Made by a program: the position numbers and the translations under genes. From contig NZ_RZHE01000006.1 in NCBI RefSeq assembly GCF_003989825.1, positions 186,001 to 250,000 of the forward strand: 64,000 nt of DNA, written 5' to 3'. The stretch comes from Vreelandella populi (GTDB lineage Bacteria > Pseudomonadota > Gammaproteobacteria > Pseudomonadales > Halomonadaceae). Shown one piece after another: positions 51,878 through 61,218 of the stretch. The notes under the pieces are model-generated. The model searched no databases. It had not been told where the DNA came from and worked only from the letters and a program-made list of their open reading frames with translations. Positions within the stretch are counted from its first letter, which is position 1. Each line of letters starts with the position of its first letter.

Positions 51878-53122
51878 ATGAAACGTGCAATTGTGCTGGT
51901 ACTAGACTCCTTCGGCATTGGCAGCGCCGCCGATGCTGCCGCCTTTGGCGATGAAGGCTCGGACACCTTGGGCCATATCGCTGCCGCCTGTGCGCGTGGC
52001 GAAGCCGATACGGCTGAGCGCTCAGGCCCCTTAAAGCTGCCCAACATGGCCAAACTGGGCCTGTTTCACGCCCACCGGGATAGCACCGGCACTGTTGCCG
52101 AAGGCGTTGCCCTACCCGAGGTGCTCGAAGGTGCCTACGCGCATGCCCAGGAAATTTCCAGCGGTAAGGACACCCCGTCAGGCCACTGGGAAATCGCTGG
52201 CGTGCCGGTACGTTTTGACTGGGGCTACTTCAGCGACAAGACCGAAAGCTTCCCTGCTGAGCTGCTGGATAAGATTGTTCAGGCGGCGGACCTGCCCGGT
52301 GTGATCGGCAACTGCCACGCCTCGGGCACCGAAATCATTGCCCGCCTGGGTGACGAGCATGTGCAAACCGGCAAACCGATTGTGTATACCTCGGCAGACT
52401 CGGTCTTCCAGATTGCCGCTCACGAAGAGCACTTTGGGTTAGATCGCCTTTACGCACTGTGCGAAACCGTGCGCGAGCTGCTGGAGCCTTACAACATCGG
52501 CCGAGTGATTGCCCGCCCGTTCATGGGTGAAGACAGCGCAAGCTTTGCGCGTACCGGCAACCGTCGCGACTACAGCATAGAACCGCCTTCGCCCACCGTA
52601 CTGCAAAAGCTCGCCGATGCCGGTGGTGAAATGGTATCGATTGGCAAGATTGCCGATATCTACGCCCACTGCGGCATTACCCATAAAGTTAAAGCCAGCG
52701 GCCACGATGCGCTGATGGACGCGACCCTGGGTGAAGTGGCGCGCACTGCCATGGAAACCGGCGACCGCCCGACCATGATCATGACCAACTTTGTCGATTT
52801 CGACTCGGTCTACGGTCATCGTCGTGACGTGCCGGGCTACGCGGCCGCCCTTGAGCACTTTGACGCTCGCCTGCCGGAGCTGCTCGCCGCGTTGAATAAT
52901 GACGATCTGCTGATCCTTACCGCGGATCACGGCTGCGACCCCAGCTGGGAAGGCACCGAGCACACGCGTGAATACATTCCTGTGATGGTCAGCGGCGCTG
53001 GGTTCGCGCCGGGGCCGATGGGCGCACGCGATACCTTTGCCGATATTGGCCAGACGCTGGCGGATTACTTCGACCTCCCTGCAATGGACGATGGCGAGAG
53101 CTTTTTATCTTACGCTGCCTGA
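51878..53122 (+). CDS. deoB: Phosphopentomutase
   Basis: A 414-residue alkaline-phosphatase-superfamily mutase that turns deoxyribose 1-phosphate into the 5-phosphate used by DeoC. The N-terminal metal site [27 protein letters not shown] and the phosphothreonine loop [13 protein letters not shown] are clear. The C-terminal metal residues lie in [20 protein letters not shown]. It is slightly longer than E. coli DeoB but colinear. The gap to deoA is 27 bases and carries a GACGAGG ribosome site. Confidence 0.97.
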   Translation: MKRAIVLVLDSFGIGSAADAAAFGDEGSDTLGHIAAACARGEADTAERSGPLKLPNMAKLGLFHAHRDSTGTVAEGVALPEVLEGAYAHAQEISSGKDTPSGHWEIAGVPVRFDWGYFSDKTESFPAELLDKIVQAADLPGVIGNCHASGTEIIARLGDEHVQTGKPIVYTSADSVFQIAAHEEHFGLDRLYALCETVRELLEPYNIGRVIARPFMGEDSASFARTGNRRDYSIEPPSPTVLQKLADAGGEMVSIGKIADIYAHCGITHKVKASGHDALMDATLGEVARTAMETGDRPTMIMTNFVDFDSVYGHRRDVPGYAAALEHFDARLPELLAALNNDDLLILTADHGCDPSWEGTEHTREYIPVMVSGAGFAPGPMGARDTFADIGQTLADYFDLPAMDDGESFLSYAA

Positions 53123-53154
53123 TGGCGCCATTTAACAAGACATAAGGAAACCAC

Positions 53155-53880
53155 ATGGCTACTCCGCATATTAATGCTGAACAGGGTGATTTCGCGGATA
53201 CGGTATTGATGCCCGGCGACCCTCTGCGGGCCAAGTACATTGCCGAGACCTACCTTGACGACATACGTCAGGTAAACGATGTGCGCGGCATGCTGGGCTA
53301 TACCGGCACCTATAAAGGCCGCAAAATTTCCGTTATGGGCCACGGCATGGGTATTCCGTCGGTCTCGATTTACGCTAAAGAGCTGATTACCGATTACGGC
53401 GTGAAGTCAATCATTCGCGTGGGTTCCTGCGGCGCGGTACGCGACGACGTTAACGTTCGCGACGTAGTGATCGGCATGGGCGCGTGCACCGATTCCAAAG
53501 TGAACCGCATGCGTTTCAACGATCACGACTTTGCCGCGATTGCGGATTTTGAATTGACAAGCCACGCCGTGGCCGCCGCCAAGGCGCAAAATGTGCCGGT
53601 GAAAGTGGGCAACATCTTCTCGGCTGACCTTTTCTACAACCCGCAGACCGATATGGCCGAGCTGATGAAGCGCTACGGCATTGTGGGTGTCGAGATGGAA
53701 GCCGCAGGCCTTTACGGCGTTGCCGCCGAGTTCGGTGCCCGCGCACTCACCATCTGCACCGTATCAGATCATATTTTGAAAGGTGAAGCGCTCTCCAGCG
53801 CTGATCGTCAAACCACCTTCAACGATATGATGGTGATCGCGCTGGATACCGTCCTGCGTGACGACGCCGCCAACGCCTGA
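53155..53880 (+). CDS. deoD: Purine-nucleoside phosphorylase (DeoD type)
   Basis: A 241-residue hexameric-type purine-nucleoside phosphorylase. It releases purine base from (deoxy)nucleosides. [13 protein letters not shown], the phosphate-binding RVGSCGAV, the [32 protein letters not shown] stretch and the closing helix match E. coli DeoD closely. ATG follows AAGGAAACC. It is the fifth catabolic gene of the operon, 33 bases after deoB. Confidence 0.97.
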   Translation: MATPHINAEQGDFADTVLMPGDPLRAKYIAETYLDDIRQVNDVRGMLGYTGTYKGRKISVMGHGMGIPSVSIYAKELITDYGVKSIIRVGSCGAVRDDVNVRDVVIGMGACTDSKVNRMRFNDHDFAAIADFELTSHAVAAAKAQNVPVKVGNIFSADLFYNPQTDMAELMKRYGIVGVEMEAAGLYGVAAEFGARALTICTVSDHILKGEALSSADRQTTFNDMMVIALDTVLRDDAANA

Positions 53881-53904
53881 TTAGGCTAAACCGAGGAATC
53901 ATTT

Positions 53905-54312
53905 ATGAGCCAAGCAGACTCTGCTCTGGTCAACACGTTGCTTGATGCATTGAACAATGCCTACGTCCCTTATTCCGACCACCCCGTGGCGTCCATCATG
54001 GAGTGCCCGGACGGCCAACAGTTCGTAGGCGCTAACGTCGAAGTCGCCCACTACAAGGGGCTTTGTGCGGAAGCATCGGCGATTAGTGCGATGGTAACCG
54101 CTGGCCAGCGCGAACTTGCCAAGGTGTATGTGATGGGGCCGGGCGAGCACCTGTGCACGCCCTGTGGCGATTGCCGTCAGCGCATTCGTGAGTTCGCCAC
54201 GAACGATACGCAAATTATGGTCATCTCCCGCCAAGGCGAAATACTCAAAACCTACACCATGGAAACACTGCTGCCGGACGCCTTTGGCCCCGAGCAATTG
54301 CCTCAACGCTAG
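53905..54312 (+). CDS. cdd: Cytidine deaminase (short tetrameric type)
   Basis: A 135-residue cytidine deaminase. It converts cytidine and deoxycytidine to the uridine forms so they can enter phosphorolysis. The zinc site is seen as GLCAEASAI (Cys plus the catalytic Glu) and CTPCGDCRQRI (two Cys). The length equals the short Bacillus-type enzyme and not the 294-residue E. coli dimer. The N-terminal YVPYSDHPVASIM is typical. It closes the deo operon, 25 bases after deoD, and is followed by a terminator. Confidence 0.95.
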   Translation: MSQADSALVNTLLDALNNAYVPYSDHPVASIMECPDGQQFVGANVEVAHYKGLCAEASAISAMVTAGQRELAKVYVMGPGEHLCTPCGDCRQRIREFATNDTQIMVISRQGEILKTYTMETLLPDAFGPEQLPQR

Positions 54313-54362
54313 GCTCCTTCATTACCGCGGTTATTGCCGCATCAGGCTGGTTGTCGCGTATG

Positions 54363-54388
54363 CCGCCGTCTCCATGACGGCGGTTTTT
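54363..54388 (+). terminator. Terminator of the deo operon
   Basis: The 8-bp arms CCGCCGTC and GACGGCGG are followed directly by TTTTT, about 50 bases after the cdd stop. Confidence 0.92.
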
Positions 54389-54498
54389 ATTGCCTCATGA
54401 ACCTCATCGGCTGCACTGGCCTCGTCTAACAATTCCTCGTACTCTGTAAGACACTTTATATCGCGTGATATGTACGCCTACTCATCAAGGAGAACGCC

Positions 54499-55623
54499 AT
54501 GGCGGCCTTACTGCCCAACGTCGACCCCACTGGGCTACTCGAATACTCAGTGGTTTATACCGATCGTTCGCTCAACCATATGTCGCAGCAGTTTCAAAGC
54601 GTGATGCGCGATATTTCGACCACGCTGAAAGAGGTCTATAACGCCCACTCGACGGCGATTGTTCCGGGCAGCGGCACCTTTGGCATGGAAGCGGTCGCAC
54701 GCCAGTTCGCCTTGGATCAGAAAACGCTGGTGATCCGTAATGGCTGGTTTAGCTACCGCTGGACCCAGATTATCGAGATGGGCCGCTTGACCGACCAGCA
54801 CACGGTGCTTAAAGCCCGCCGCGTGAATGCCGATGATCCGCAGTCTCCGTTTGTGCCCGTACCCGCGGAAGAAGTCGCCGAGCGTATCCGCCAGGAAAAA
54901 CCTGCCGTGGTATTCGCACCACAGGTGGAAACCTCTGCCGGTTTACTTTTGCCCGATGACTATATTCGCACCGTGGCGCAAGCGACGCGTGAGGTTGGCG
55001 GCCTGTTTGTACTAGATGCCATTGCCGCAGGTACGCTGTGGGTAGATATGCAGGATCTGAGCATTGATGTGGTGGTCAGCGCCCCACAAAAAGGCTGGAG
55101 CGGCTCGCCGTGCTGCGCCATGGTCATGCTTTCTGAACGCGCTACACAGCGTCTGGATGACACGCACAGTAACAGCTTCGCCTGCGATTTAGGCAAATGG
55201 CACGCCATCATGCAGGCTTATGAAAACGGCGGCCATGCTTACCATGCCACCATGCCCACCGACGCCCTGCGCCAGCTGCGCGATATCATGCAGGAAACCC
55301 GTGAATACGGTTTTGAAAAGGTAAAAGAGGAGCAACGGGCGATTGGCCATGACGTACGCGCCATGCTTAAACACCACGGGTTTGTTAGTGTGGCGGCGGA
55401 AGGCTTTGAAGCGCCGGGCGTGGTGGTCAGCTATACCGATGACGCTGGGCTTGTGGCCAAGTTTGCCCAGGCGGGCGTTCAGATCGCCGGCGGCGTGCCG
55501 CTAATGTGTGATGAAGGCGATGACTTCCAGACCTTCCGAATTGGCCTGTTTGGCCTGGACAAGCTTCACGAAACACAGCGCAGTGTGGACAATCTGGAAC
55601 AGGCCATCAATTCGCTAGGCTAA
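54499..55623 (+). CDS. Class V PLP aminotransferase (alanine-glyoxylate/serine-pyruvate type)
   Basis: A 374-residue aminotransferase of fold type I, class V. The PLP lysine is Lys198 in VVSAPQKGWSGSPCCAMV, and the cofactor-contact Asp is in GGLFVLDAIAAGTLWVD. PGSGTFGMEAVARQFA is the phosphate-binding loop. It looks like the alanine-glyoxylate or serine-pyruvate branch; the exact amino donor is unknown. ATG follows AAGGAG. It is transcribed alone, after the deo terminator. A long inverted repeat follows its stop. Confidence 0.9.
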   Translation: MAALLPNVDPTGLLEYSVVYTDRSLNHMSQQFQSVMRDISTTLKEVYNAHSTAIVPGSGTFGMEAVARQFALDQKTLVIRNGWFSYRWTQIIEMGRLTDQHTVLKARRVNADDPQSPFVPVPAEEVAERIRQEKPAVVFAPQVETSAGLLLPDDYIRTVAQATREVGGLFVLDAIAAGTLWVDMQDLSIDVVVSAPQKGWSGSPCCAMVMLSERATQRLDDTHSNSFACDLGKWHAIMQAYENGGHAYHATMPTDALRQLRDIMQETREYGFEKVKEEQRAIGHDVRAMLKHHGFVSVAAEGFEAPGVVVSYTDDAGLVAKFAQAGVQIAGGVPLMCDEGDDFQTFRIGLFGLDKLHETQRSVDNLEQAINSLG

Positions 55624-55664
55624 CTATCCCAAGCGGCCATGCCAGGTATGCGCGATGCCAACTT

Positions 55665-55716
55665 GGCGATCAACTGTCTGCCGATTTGAGCCCCCGAAGG
55701 CAGACGGTTGATCGCC
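55665..55716. terminator. Long bidirectional hairpin
   Basis: 18-bp arms GGCGATCAACTGTCTGCC and GGCAGACGGTTGATCGCC are complementary except for one G-T wobble, with a 16-base loop. It lies between the convergent aminotransferase and 478-residue genes. No T run is present. Confidence 0.75.
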
Positions 55717-55719
55717 GGC

Positions 55720-57156
55720 TCACAAGGTAGCATCTGGCGCTTCTTCTGCTCCCTCCCTGTTATCCGCAACCTTTTCTACATCCACAATACCCGAGCGGCT
55801 AACCACCACTTTCCAACGCGCCAGGTAAGGGGTGTCTTCACTCCCCGTCTCACGCACCACCAGGTTGAACAGATGACGCCGCTCCACGCTTTCACGCACC
55901 GCCTGACCATCTTTTAACCGATAGATATGGTGTTTCTCCTTACTCATCAGGCGGGTCAGCATCATAAGATCAATATGCAACGTTTCCCGGGTATGTTCAT
56001 AGCCGCTTAGAAATCGGGTAGGCGACATGCGCGAGCTGGAACGGTAGTGCAGCACCATCTCTTCACGCTGGGCCACCGTACGCCGTCGCATCTGCTGAAT
56101 ATCTTTATCCAACGCGGCATAGCGCTTGTAATCAAACCATTCAAGCTGACGCCCCACCATGGTATTGCTGGTCGGGTCGACATACTGGCGCCGCCACTTG
56201 GGCCTCCCCCGACGCAATAACCGCCAAAGCGTATTGCGCAAGTCGTCCTTGAACACCTCGCGCATGGCGTAAAGTAGCGCCATGGCCAGTACAAACAGCG
56301 CCGTAATGTCGCCCACCACCTCGCGCAAGCGCAGCACGCTCAAGGTAACACACGCCATTACCACGGCCGTGGCGAGCGCTTTGACCGCTTTTTGCTCTCC
56401 GCTACCCAGCTCCAGCGATTCCTGCTTGAGGGTAATGGGATATTCAATCAGCCGCCTTAACAGACGCATCTTATTGGACATGCGCGTCGGGTCAGCCATC
56501 ACGCGCTCAGCGTTGTACTGCTGCTCGCGCCGATATTCGCTTTCATGCTCACAAACACTGATAAAACGGCGCTTGATATCGCTAAAATCGCCGCCCCTGG
56601 GCATATGCGCCACCAAAGCAAGCAACTGCTGCTCGGTAAACCAGGAAAGGTAATTATCAATATTGGCAAAGTACTTATACAGGCGTTCATCGGAAGGCTG
56701 GTGGCGACGCAGCTTCTTTAAAATGTTTTCACTTAAATCCTGCATTTCATTTAACTGCTCGCACAGTGCCTGGCTACTTTCCTGAACATCGTCCGACTCA
56801 TTTTGACGTTCACTACGCAACTTACGTTCGCCAGCTAAGAGTTTCTGGGTCGTCCGCTCCATGGCCACTACATACTGGTAGGCGTAAAGACTCAGGCTCA
56901 AGCGGTAGGACTCGCTGCCCAACTGATTTCGACTAACCAGCCGACTATGCACCAGCGGTAGATGATAGGCATCACTGGAGTAAGTTCGCGAGACGTTAAT
57001 TGAGGCGTGATAAAATGCCTCTTCGGAAATGACATGAGTGTTCAAGCCAAGTTCTGCAGGCATGAAGAGATAGACATCAAGCCGGTGGGATGTCTCCTCC
57101 TTAAGCCGCCGGCTAAGGCGCAGATGGAAGCTGTTTTTGCGCTCAACGCTGATCAC
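55720..57156 (-). CDS. Conserved-looking membrane protein, unknown (478 residues)
   Basis: I do not recognise the family. The N-terminal two thirds are soluble: about 1-60 is beta-like (FHLRLSRRLKEETSHRLDVYLFMPAELGLN). A charged helical part with a probable coiled coil (about 95-160) follows, then more helical sequence. Two membrane helices lie near 260-300 (VKALATAVVMACVTLSVLRL and DITALFVLAMALLYAM). A soluble C-terminal domain (about 310-465) includes YVDPTSNTMVGRQLEWFDYKRY, FLSGYEHTRETLHIDL and LARWKVVVSRSGIVDVEKV. The likely start is GTG 57156, behind AGGAG. It diverges from a two-gene J-domain unit with a 136-base gap; a shared promoter region hints at a linked role, unproven. Confidence 0.7.
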   Translation of the reverse strand: MISVERKNSFHLRLSRRLKEETSHRLDVYLFMPAELGLNTHVISEEAFYHASINVSRTYSSDAYHLPLVHSRLVSRNQLGSESYRLSLSLYAYQYVVAMERTTQKLLAGERKLRSERQNESDDVQESSQALCEQLNEMQDLSENILKKLRRHQPSDERLYKYFANIDNYLSWFTEQQLLALVAHMPRGGDFSDIKRRFISVCEHESEYRREQQYNAERVMADPTRMSNKMRLLRRLIEYPITLKQESLELGSGEQKAVKALATAVVMACVTLSVLRLREVVGDITALFVLAMALLYAMREVFKDDLRNTLWRLLRRGRPKWRRQYVDPTSNTMVGRQLEWFDYKRYAALDKDIQQMRRRTVAQREEMVLHYRSSSRMSPTRFLSGYEHTRETLHIDLMMLTRLMSKEKHHIYRLKDGQAVRESVERRHLFNLVVRETGSEDTPYLARWKVVVSRSGIVDVEKVADNREGAEEAPDATL

Positions 57157-57292
57157 CTGCTCAATCTCCTGCTTTATTGCCTATCGTGATGATATACCAT
57201 GGCATTAATTATAATGGTGAGTCATCTTGCGCGGTTATAGTGCACGGTCATGTTACACGATCGATTCACCTCTTTGCCTTTGGAGCCTGGGA

Positions 57293-58252
57293 ATGTCCAT
57301 TGCCCGTTTCTCACCCTTTGAGCTGCTGTTGCTAAAAAGCCGCAGCCAAGTAGATACGGCAAAGCTGCTGCTGTTAGCCTGGGTACTGGTTCATCGTCAG
57401 CATGTTTCGGAAGGTCAGCGACGCCGCCGCCTGGCTCAGGTCTCCGTGCACTTTCGTCATGGACACGACCTGGCGCCCATCATACACATTGCCCAGCAAC
57501 AGGACCTGAAAGCGATCCAGCTTGCCGCAGAAGTGCTTCGTAAGGAGTGCTCTAAAGAGCATAGCCTTGGTGTGATGCATCAAGCCATTACGGTGGCAAC
57601 GGACAGCGGCGAGCTCTCATTGGCGAATCACTACATCCTGCGTTTTTTGGCGGATTTACTCAACGTTGCCCCTCTCACGCTCAACACCCTGTTTCAGGAG
57701 CTGACGGGCAGCCCTTTGGCCGCGCCGGAAGACCCTAGCCGCGATGCGTACTGGCGAATACACGACGCCGATTATTATGCCCAGAAAGCGCGTGAGGCCG
57801 AGACCGCCCAGCAACAGGCGCGCGAAGCCCAGGAAAAAGCCGAGCGTCAGGAAAGAGAACGCCAACAGGAAGAGGCTGAACGTGCGCACGCTAAAGCCCA
57901 GGCCGAGGCTGAACGCGAAAGAAACCGTCAACAAGAGCAAACCCGACGCCAGGAGCAGCGCGAGCGCAAAAAACGCCAGCAACAGGAGTCCCAAGAGGGG
58001 GCGAAGCAAAGGAACTCTTATCAGCGTGCCTCATCACCGCCACCACCCGATCGCACAACCCGTGCCCTGGCCGTGCTGGGTTTGATGCCAGGTGCAAGTC
58101 AGGTGGAAGTGCGCAAGGCCTATCGGCGCATGGCACAATTACACCACCCGGACCGTTTCTATACCGAAAGCGAGCATCAAATTGCTCTCGCCTCGGCACG
58201 TTTTCAGCGCATCAAAAGCGCCTATGATTATTTAATGCACACCTACCGATAA
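57293..58252 (+). CDS. J-domain protein with a TerB-like N terminus and coiled coil
   Basis: A 319-residue protein. The N-terminal 140 residues form a helical domain like TerB/DjlA (AKLLLLAWVLVHRQHVSEGQRRRRLAQVSVHF). A long charged coiled coil follows, rich in Gln, Glu and Arg (about 165-240). A C-terminal J domain has LMPGASQVEVRKAYRRMAQLHHPDRF, including the HPD triad. It should stimulate an Hsp70 partner, as DjlA does, but I see no membrane anchor. I start at ATG 57293, behind GGAG; the frame opening at 57227 is unsupported. The next gene, a second J-like protein, begins 16 bases later, so they form a pair. Confidence 0.82.
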   Translation: MSIARFSPFELLLLKSRSQVDTAKLLLLAWVLVHRQHVSEGQRRRRLAQVSVHFRHGHDLAPIIHIAQQQDLKAIQLAAEVLRKECSKEHSLGVMHQAITVATDSGELSLANHYILRFLADLLNVAPLTLNTLFQELTGSPLAAPEDPSRDAYWRIHDADYYAQKAREAETAQQQAREAQEKAERQERERQQEEAERAHAKAQAEAERERNRQQEQTRRQEQRERKKRQQQESQEGAKQRNSYQRASSPPPPDRTTRALAVLGLMPGASQVEVRKAYRRMAQLHHPDRFYTESEHQIALASARFQRIKSAYDYLMHTYR

Positions 58253-58268
58253 TAACCGGCCTACTTCT

Positions 58269-58697
58269 ATGCGCGATCTGTACCAACGCCTTGGCGTTTC
58301 TCCCCAGGCAAACGATGAGGAGCTGCAACACGCCGTGGCTCGCTGCCCCAATAGCGCCTTACGCCAGGATGCTAAAGCTGTCTTCGAGGTGCCCAAACAC
58401 CGCGAGAGCTACAACCAGACGCTCACGACGCTAAGCGACATTGGGCAACTGCGCGCCCGACTGGGGTTAACCCACGGCGCGCACTGGCAGGGTGATGTGG
58501 CCAACGATTTTTCGCTACCTGCCGACCAGGCCGTTTCCCGTCACGACGAACTGGTCGACCGCGTCAGCCAAGCGGTTGTACTTTACAACCGCTTGCGCGG
58601 ACTGCGCGGCATCTGGCTACTTATCGTCACTTTCATCGTTGGTACGGGCATAGGTGTTGGGCTTGGGTTTACTCTGAGCCAAACGCTCGCTGCGTGA
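58269..58697 (+). CDS. Degenerate J-domain-like membrane protein
   Basis: A 142-residue protein. Its start RDLYQRLGVSPQANDEELQHAVARCPNSALRQDAKAVFEVPKHRESYNQTL follows the J-domain plan, but the HPD triad is missing, so it probably cannot activate Hsp70 itself. One C-terminal membrane helix (WLLIVTFIVGTGIGVGLGFTL) anchors it. It follows the full J-domain gene by 16 bases without a clear ribosome site, suggesting translational coupling and a partnered function. Its last 81 bases overlap, antisense, the 3' end of the MscS gene. Confidence 0.72.
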   Translation: MRDLYQRLGVSPQANDEELQHAVARCPNSALRQDAKAVFEVPKHRESYNQTLTTLSDIGQLRARLGLTHGAHWQGDVANDFSLPADQAVSRHDELVDRVSQAVVLYNRLRGLRGIWLLIVTFIVGTGIGVGLGFTLSQTLAA

Positions 58698-61043
58698 GGC
58701 ATTGGGCGCACGTTCGCGCTCATCGCGCTTAACTTCGGCCTGGGTAGGTAGCGGCGCTGGCTTAGGCGGTGTGGGCCTGTGCTTGGGCGATTCCTGTCCC
58801 TCGTCCCCATTGGCATTTCCAAACGAGAGCTCAGTGCCTTCGTTAGATGCCATGCGGTCTTCAGAGCGGGCCTCCATGCTAACACTCAGACGCGGCACAC
58901 CCAGGTCGATGGCCTGCTCTTCCATCCGCTGCTTCAATAACAGGTTAAAGGCGCGGGATACGTCCCACTGCATTTCCGGCGCCGTGCGAAAACGCATGCG
59001 CAATATCGGGCAGCCATCTTCAAACCCCTGCACGCCCTGCATTTCCAGCGGCGACCAGATGTAATGGCGCATCATCGGGTCCTTACGCAATTCCTGCGCG
59101 GTTTCCTGCATCAGCGTAATCGCATCGTCAATTTTCATATCATAGGGAATGCGAATCCGCATCAGCGCAATACCAAACTGGCGCGACATATTATGGATCG
59201 ATTCGATACGGCTGAAGGTAATGATATGCACAACGCCATCCAGGTCGCGCAGCCGCACGGTGCGCAGCGTGAGCCCTTCCACCGTTCCCATATGGCTGTT
59301 GATGAGCACAAAATCATCCACCGCCAATGAATCTTCAATCAGGATGAAGATGCCGGTAATCAAATCCTGCACTAGCGTCTGGGCACCAAAACCAATGGCC
59401 AGACCAATCACACCGGCACCCGCCAGCAGCGGCGTGACGTTAACACCTAGATTCGCCAGTCCGGCAATAAAAGCGATGATTAAAATCGTGACAAAAATCA
59501 CGTTACGGATCATCGGCGTAATGGTTTGCGCGCGTGCCTGGTTGACCCGCCGACCTCTCGCACGGCCTGACGAGGTAAGCGCCCGCTGAATTGCCGTATC
59601 GGCAAAGATCCACACCAGCCACGCTAATAGAATGGTCGCCCCCAGACTCACCAGGGCCTGGCCAATACGTGCACTGGCAACAGCCTGTTGCCCAAGCCCA
59701 AAGAGCGAGCCACCCCATACCTGCATGAAGAGCTCGGCAAACACCATCCACGAACAGATATGCGCCAGTACAAAGCCAAAGCGCTCCAAGCGTTTTCGGT
59801 ATTGGCTGTAGCGATGACGATGGCGGCGTTTTTCAATCCGGGCCGCCTGGCGCCTTAACAGGCCGGTAATCACTAAAGTAAGCACCAAGAGGCTTGCGGA
59901 AATAATCGAGCGTGCCAGCGCCGTGCCCACATCACCTACGGTAATAAAGATGGCTAGTAACGAGCCACCGACTAACAGTAGCGCTGGTATATGCCAAAGC
60001 CCGCCCAGCGCACGGATCATCTCGACCGCCGCGCTGGCATCACGGCGCTGTTTATAGGGGCGATTACAAATCAGCTGGCGTACGGGGCGCTTGAACTTAA
60101 AGATAAACCGGGCTGATAAGAGCGCCGCCAGCATGTTGGCTAACACTGATATCAGGCTTGCAAGCTCCCCTCCTAGCAATTCCACCAAGCGGGTAGAGTT
60201 AACAGCATCTCCCAAGGCAATCAGTGCTCCGATCACAAACAGCCCGCGCAGGGCGCGCTGCTGCAGCAACTGAACGGCGGTAAATCGATGCCCCCGGCTG
60301 AAAAAGGCAATGACCGTCTCAAACACGACAGAAAGCGCTCGTCCACACAGGCAGATGTAGGCCACCACCAGAACCAGCATCCGCCCTGGGTTATATGACA
60401 GCAGTTGGCCAATTCCTAATGTAATCGCAAAGGCCAGCGCCCAGGGCAGCATGCGGCGCAAGAAGTGCGCGGCAAGCAGCCACGCCTTGGGGTCGCGGGG
60501 CAAATCCAGGGGCCAGTTCCGCCGGGTGGCGATCAGTCGCCCAAAGGCAACCATGACCACCAGCAGCGTGATCCAGATCACGGCTAGAACCGCGCCATCT
60601 GCAATGGCGCGAATTGCTGCGCCCTGGCCTGCACCATCATTAAGCGCGCGCAGGTCGGCCGCACCTTGCACCAGCTGTCTTGACCACTCATCAATTGGCG
60701 AGTCGCCAGCTTGCGCCTGCTCGCCGATATCGGTCAGCGTATCGGCAAGCGCTCCCAAAAGCCCCTGGCGCACCACTGTCTCTTCCTCGGCGGCATCGGC
60801 GGTAACCTGCAGCTCACGCAGTGAGTTCAACAGCTCAGTGCGACGCTCTTCATTTTCAAGCATGGCAATGACATCATTAAGCGAGCTTTGGAATTCATTG
60901 CTGCTAACGTCTGCTTCATTACTGGATTCTCCTCCCAAGTTGGGTAGCGAGACGCCGGGTACCTGCGCCTGGGCCGGCACTAGGCTGACCAGTACAACCA
61001 AAATGAGGCTGATGACAGTGTTGATTATCCAGTGCTGTCGCAC
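58617..61043 (-). CDS. MscS-family mechanosensitive channel (large, with signal peptide)
   Basis: An 808-residue channel of the MscS superfamily, larger than MscS itself. A signal peptide (VISLILVVLVSLVPAQAQ) leads to a periplasmic segment with a coiled-coil region (about 30-120). Many membrane helices follow, and then the conserved pore and beta domain: VTPLLAGAGVIGLAIGFGAQTLVQDLITGIFILIEDSLAVDDFVLIN followed by GTVEGLTLRTVRLRDLDG. The C-terminal 90 residues are low-complexity (Pro, Glu, Lys). Such channels release solutes on hypo-osmotic shock, a plausible need for a halophile. Its 3' end overlaps the convergent J-like gene by 81 bases. It begins 175 bases from the divergent amidoligase gene. 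Confidence 0.9.
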   Translation of the reverse strand: MRQHWIINTVISLILVVLVSLVPAQAQVPGVSLPNLGGESSNEADVSSNEFQSSLNDVIAMLENEERRTELLNSLRELQVTADAAEEETVVRQGLLGALADTLTDIGEQAQAGDSPIDEWSRQLVQGAADLRALNDGAGQGAAIRAIADGAVLAVIWITLLVVMVAFGRLIATRRNWPLDLPRDPKAWLLAAHFLRRMLPWALAFAITLGIGQLLSYNPGRMLVLVVAYICLCGRALSVVFETVIAFFSRGHRFTAVQLLQQRALRGLFVIGALIALGDAVNSTRLVELLGGELASLISVLANMLAALLSARFIFKFKRPVRQLICNRPYKQRRDASAAVEMIRALGGLWHIPALLLVGGSLLAIFITVGDVGTALARSIISASLLVLTLVITGLLRRQAARIEKRRHRHRYSQYRKRLERFGFVLAHICSWMVFAELFMQVWGGSLFGLGQQAVASARIGQALVSLGATILLAWLVWIFADTAIQRALTSSGRARGRRVNQARAQTITPMIRNVIFVTILIIAFIAGLANLGVNVTPLLAGAGVIGLAIGFGAQTLVQDLITGIFILIEDSLAVDDFVLINSHMGTVEGLTLRTVRLRDLDGVVHIITFSRIESIHNMSRQFGIALMRIRIPYDMKIDDAITLMQETAQELRKDPMMRHYIWSPLEMQGVQGFEDGCPILRMRFRTAPEMQWDVSRAFNLLLKQRMEEQAIDLGVPRLSVSMEARSEDRMASNEGTELSFGNANGDEGQESPKHRPTPPKPAPLPTQAEVKRDERERAPNASRSERLAQSKPKPNTYARTNDESDDK

Positions 61044-61136
61044 GCCTTACTCCCAAAATGGATAGGTAAATGTTCCCGTACGGTGAAGTAGCTAACCATT
61101 ACTCGCTACTCAACGGAATCGGTTCAGCCATCATGC

Positions 61137-61184
61137 GTGGCTATCTTCATACGCGACTATCTTCGTGCGGGACTATGATAGGCT
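61137..61184 (+). repeat. Imperfect 16-bp tandem repeat upstream of the amidoligase gene
   Basis: Three adjacent 16-bp units (GTGGCTATCTTCATAC, GCGACTATCTTCGTGC, GGGACTATGATAGGCT) share a CTAT core on one helical face. They end 34 bases before the amidoligase start, where they could bind a regulator. Confidence 0.55.
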
Positions 61185-61218
61185 GATAGTTTAAACGTTC
61201 ATTTCACAGGATGCCGAG

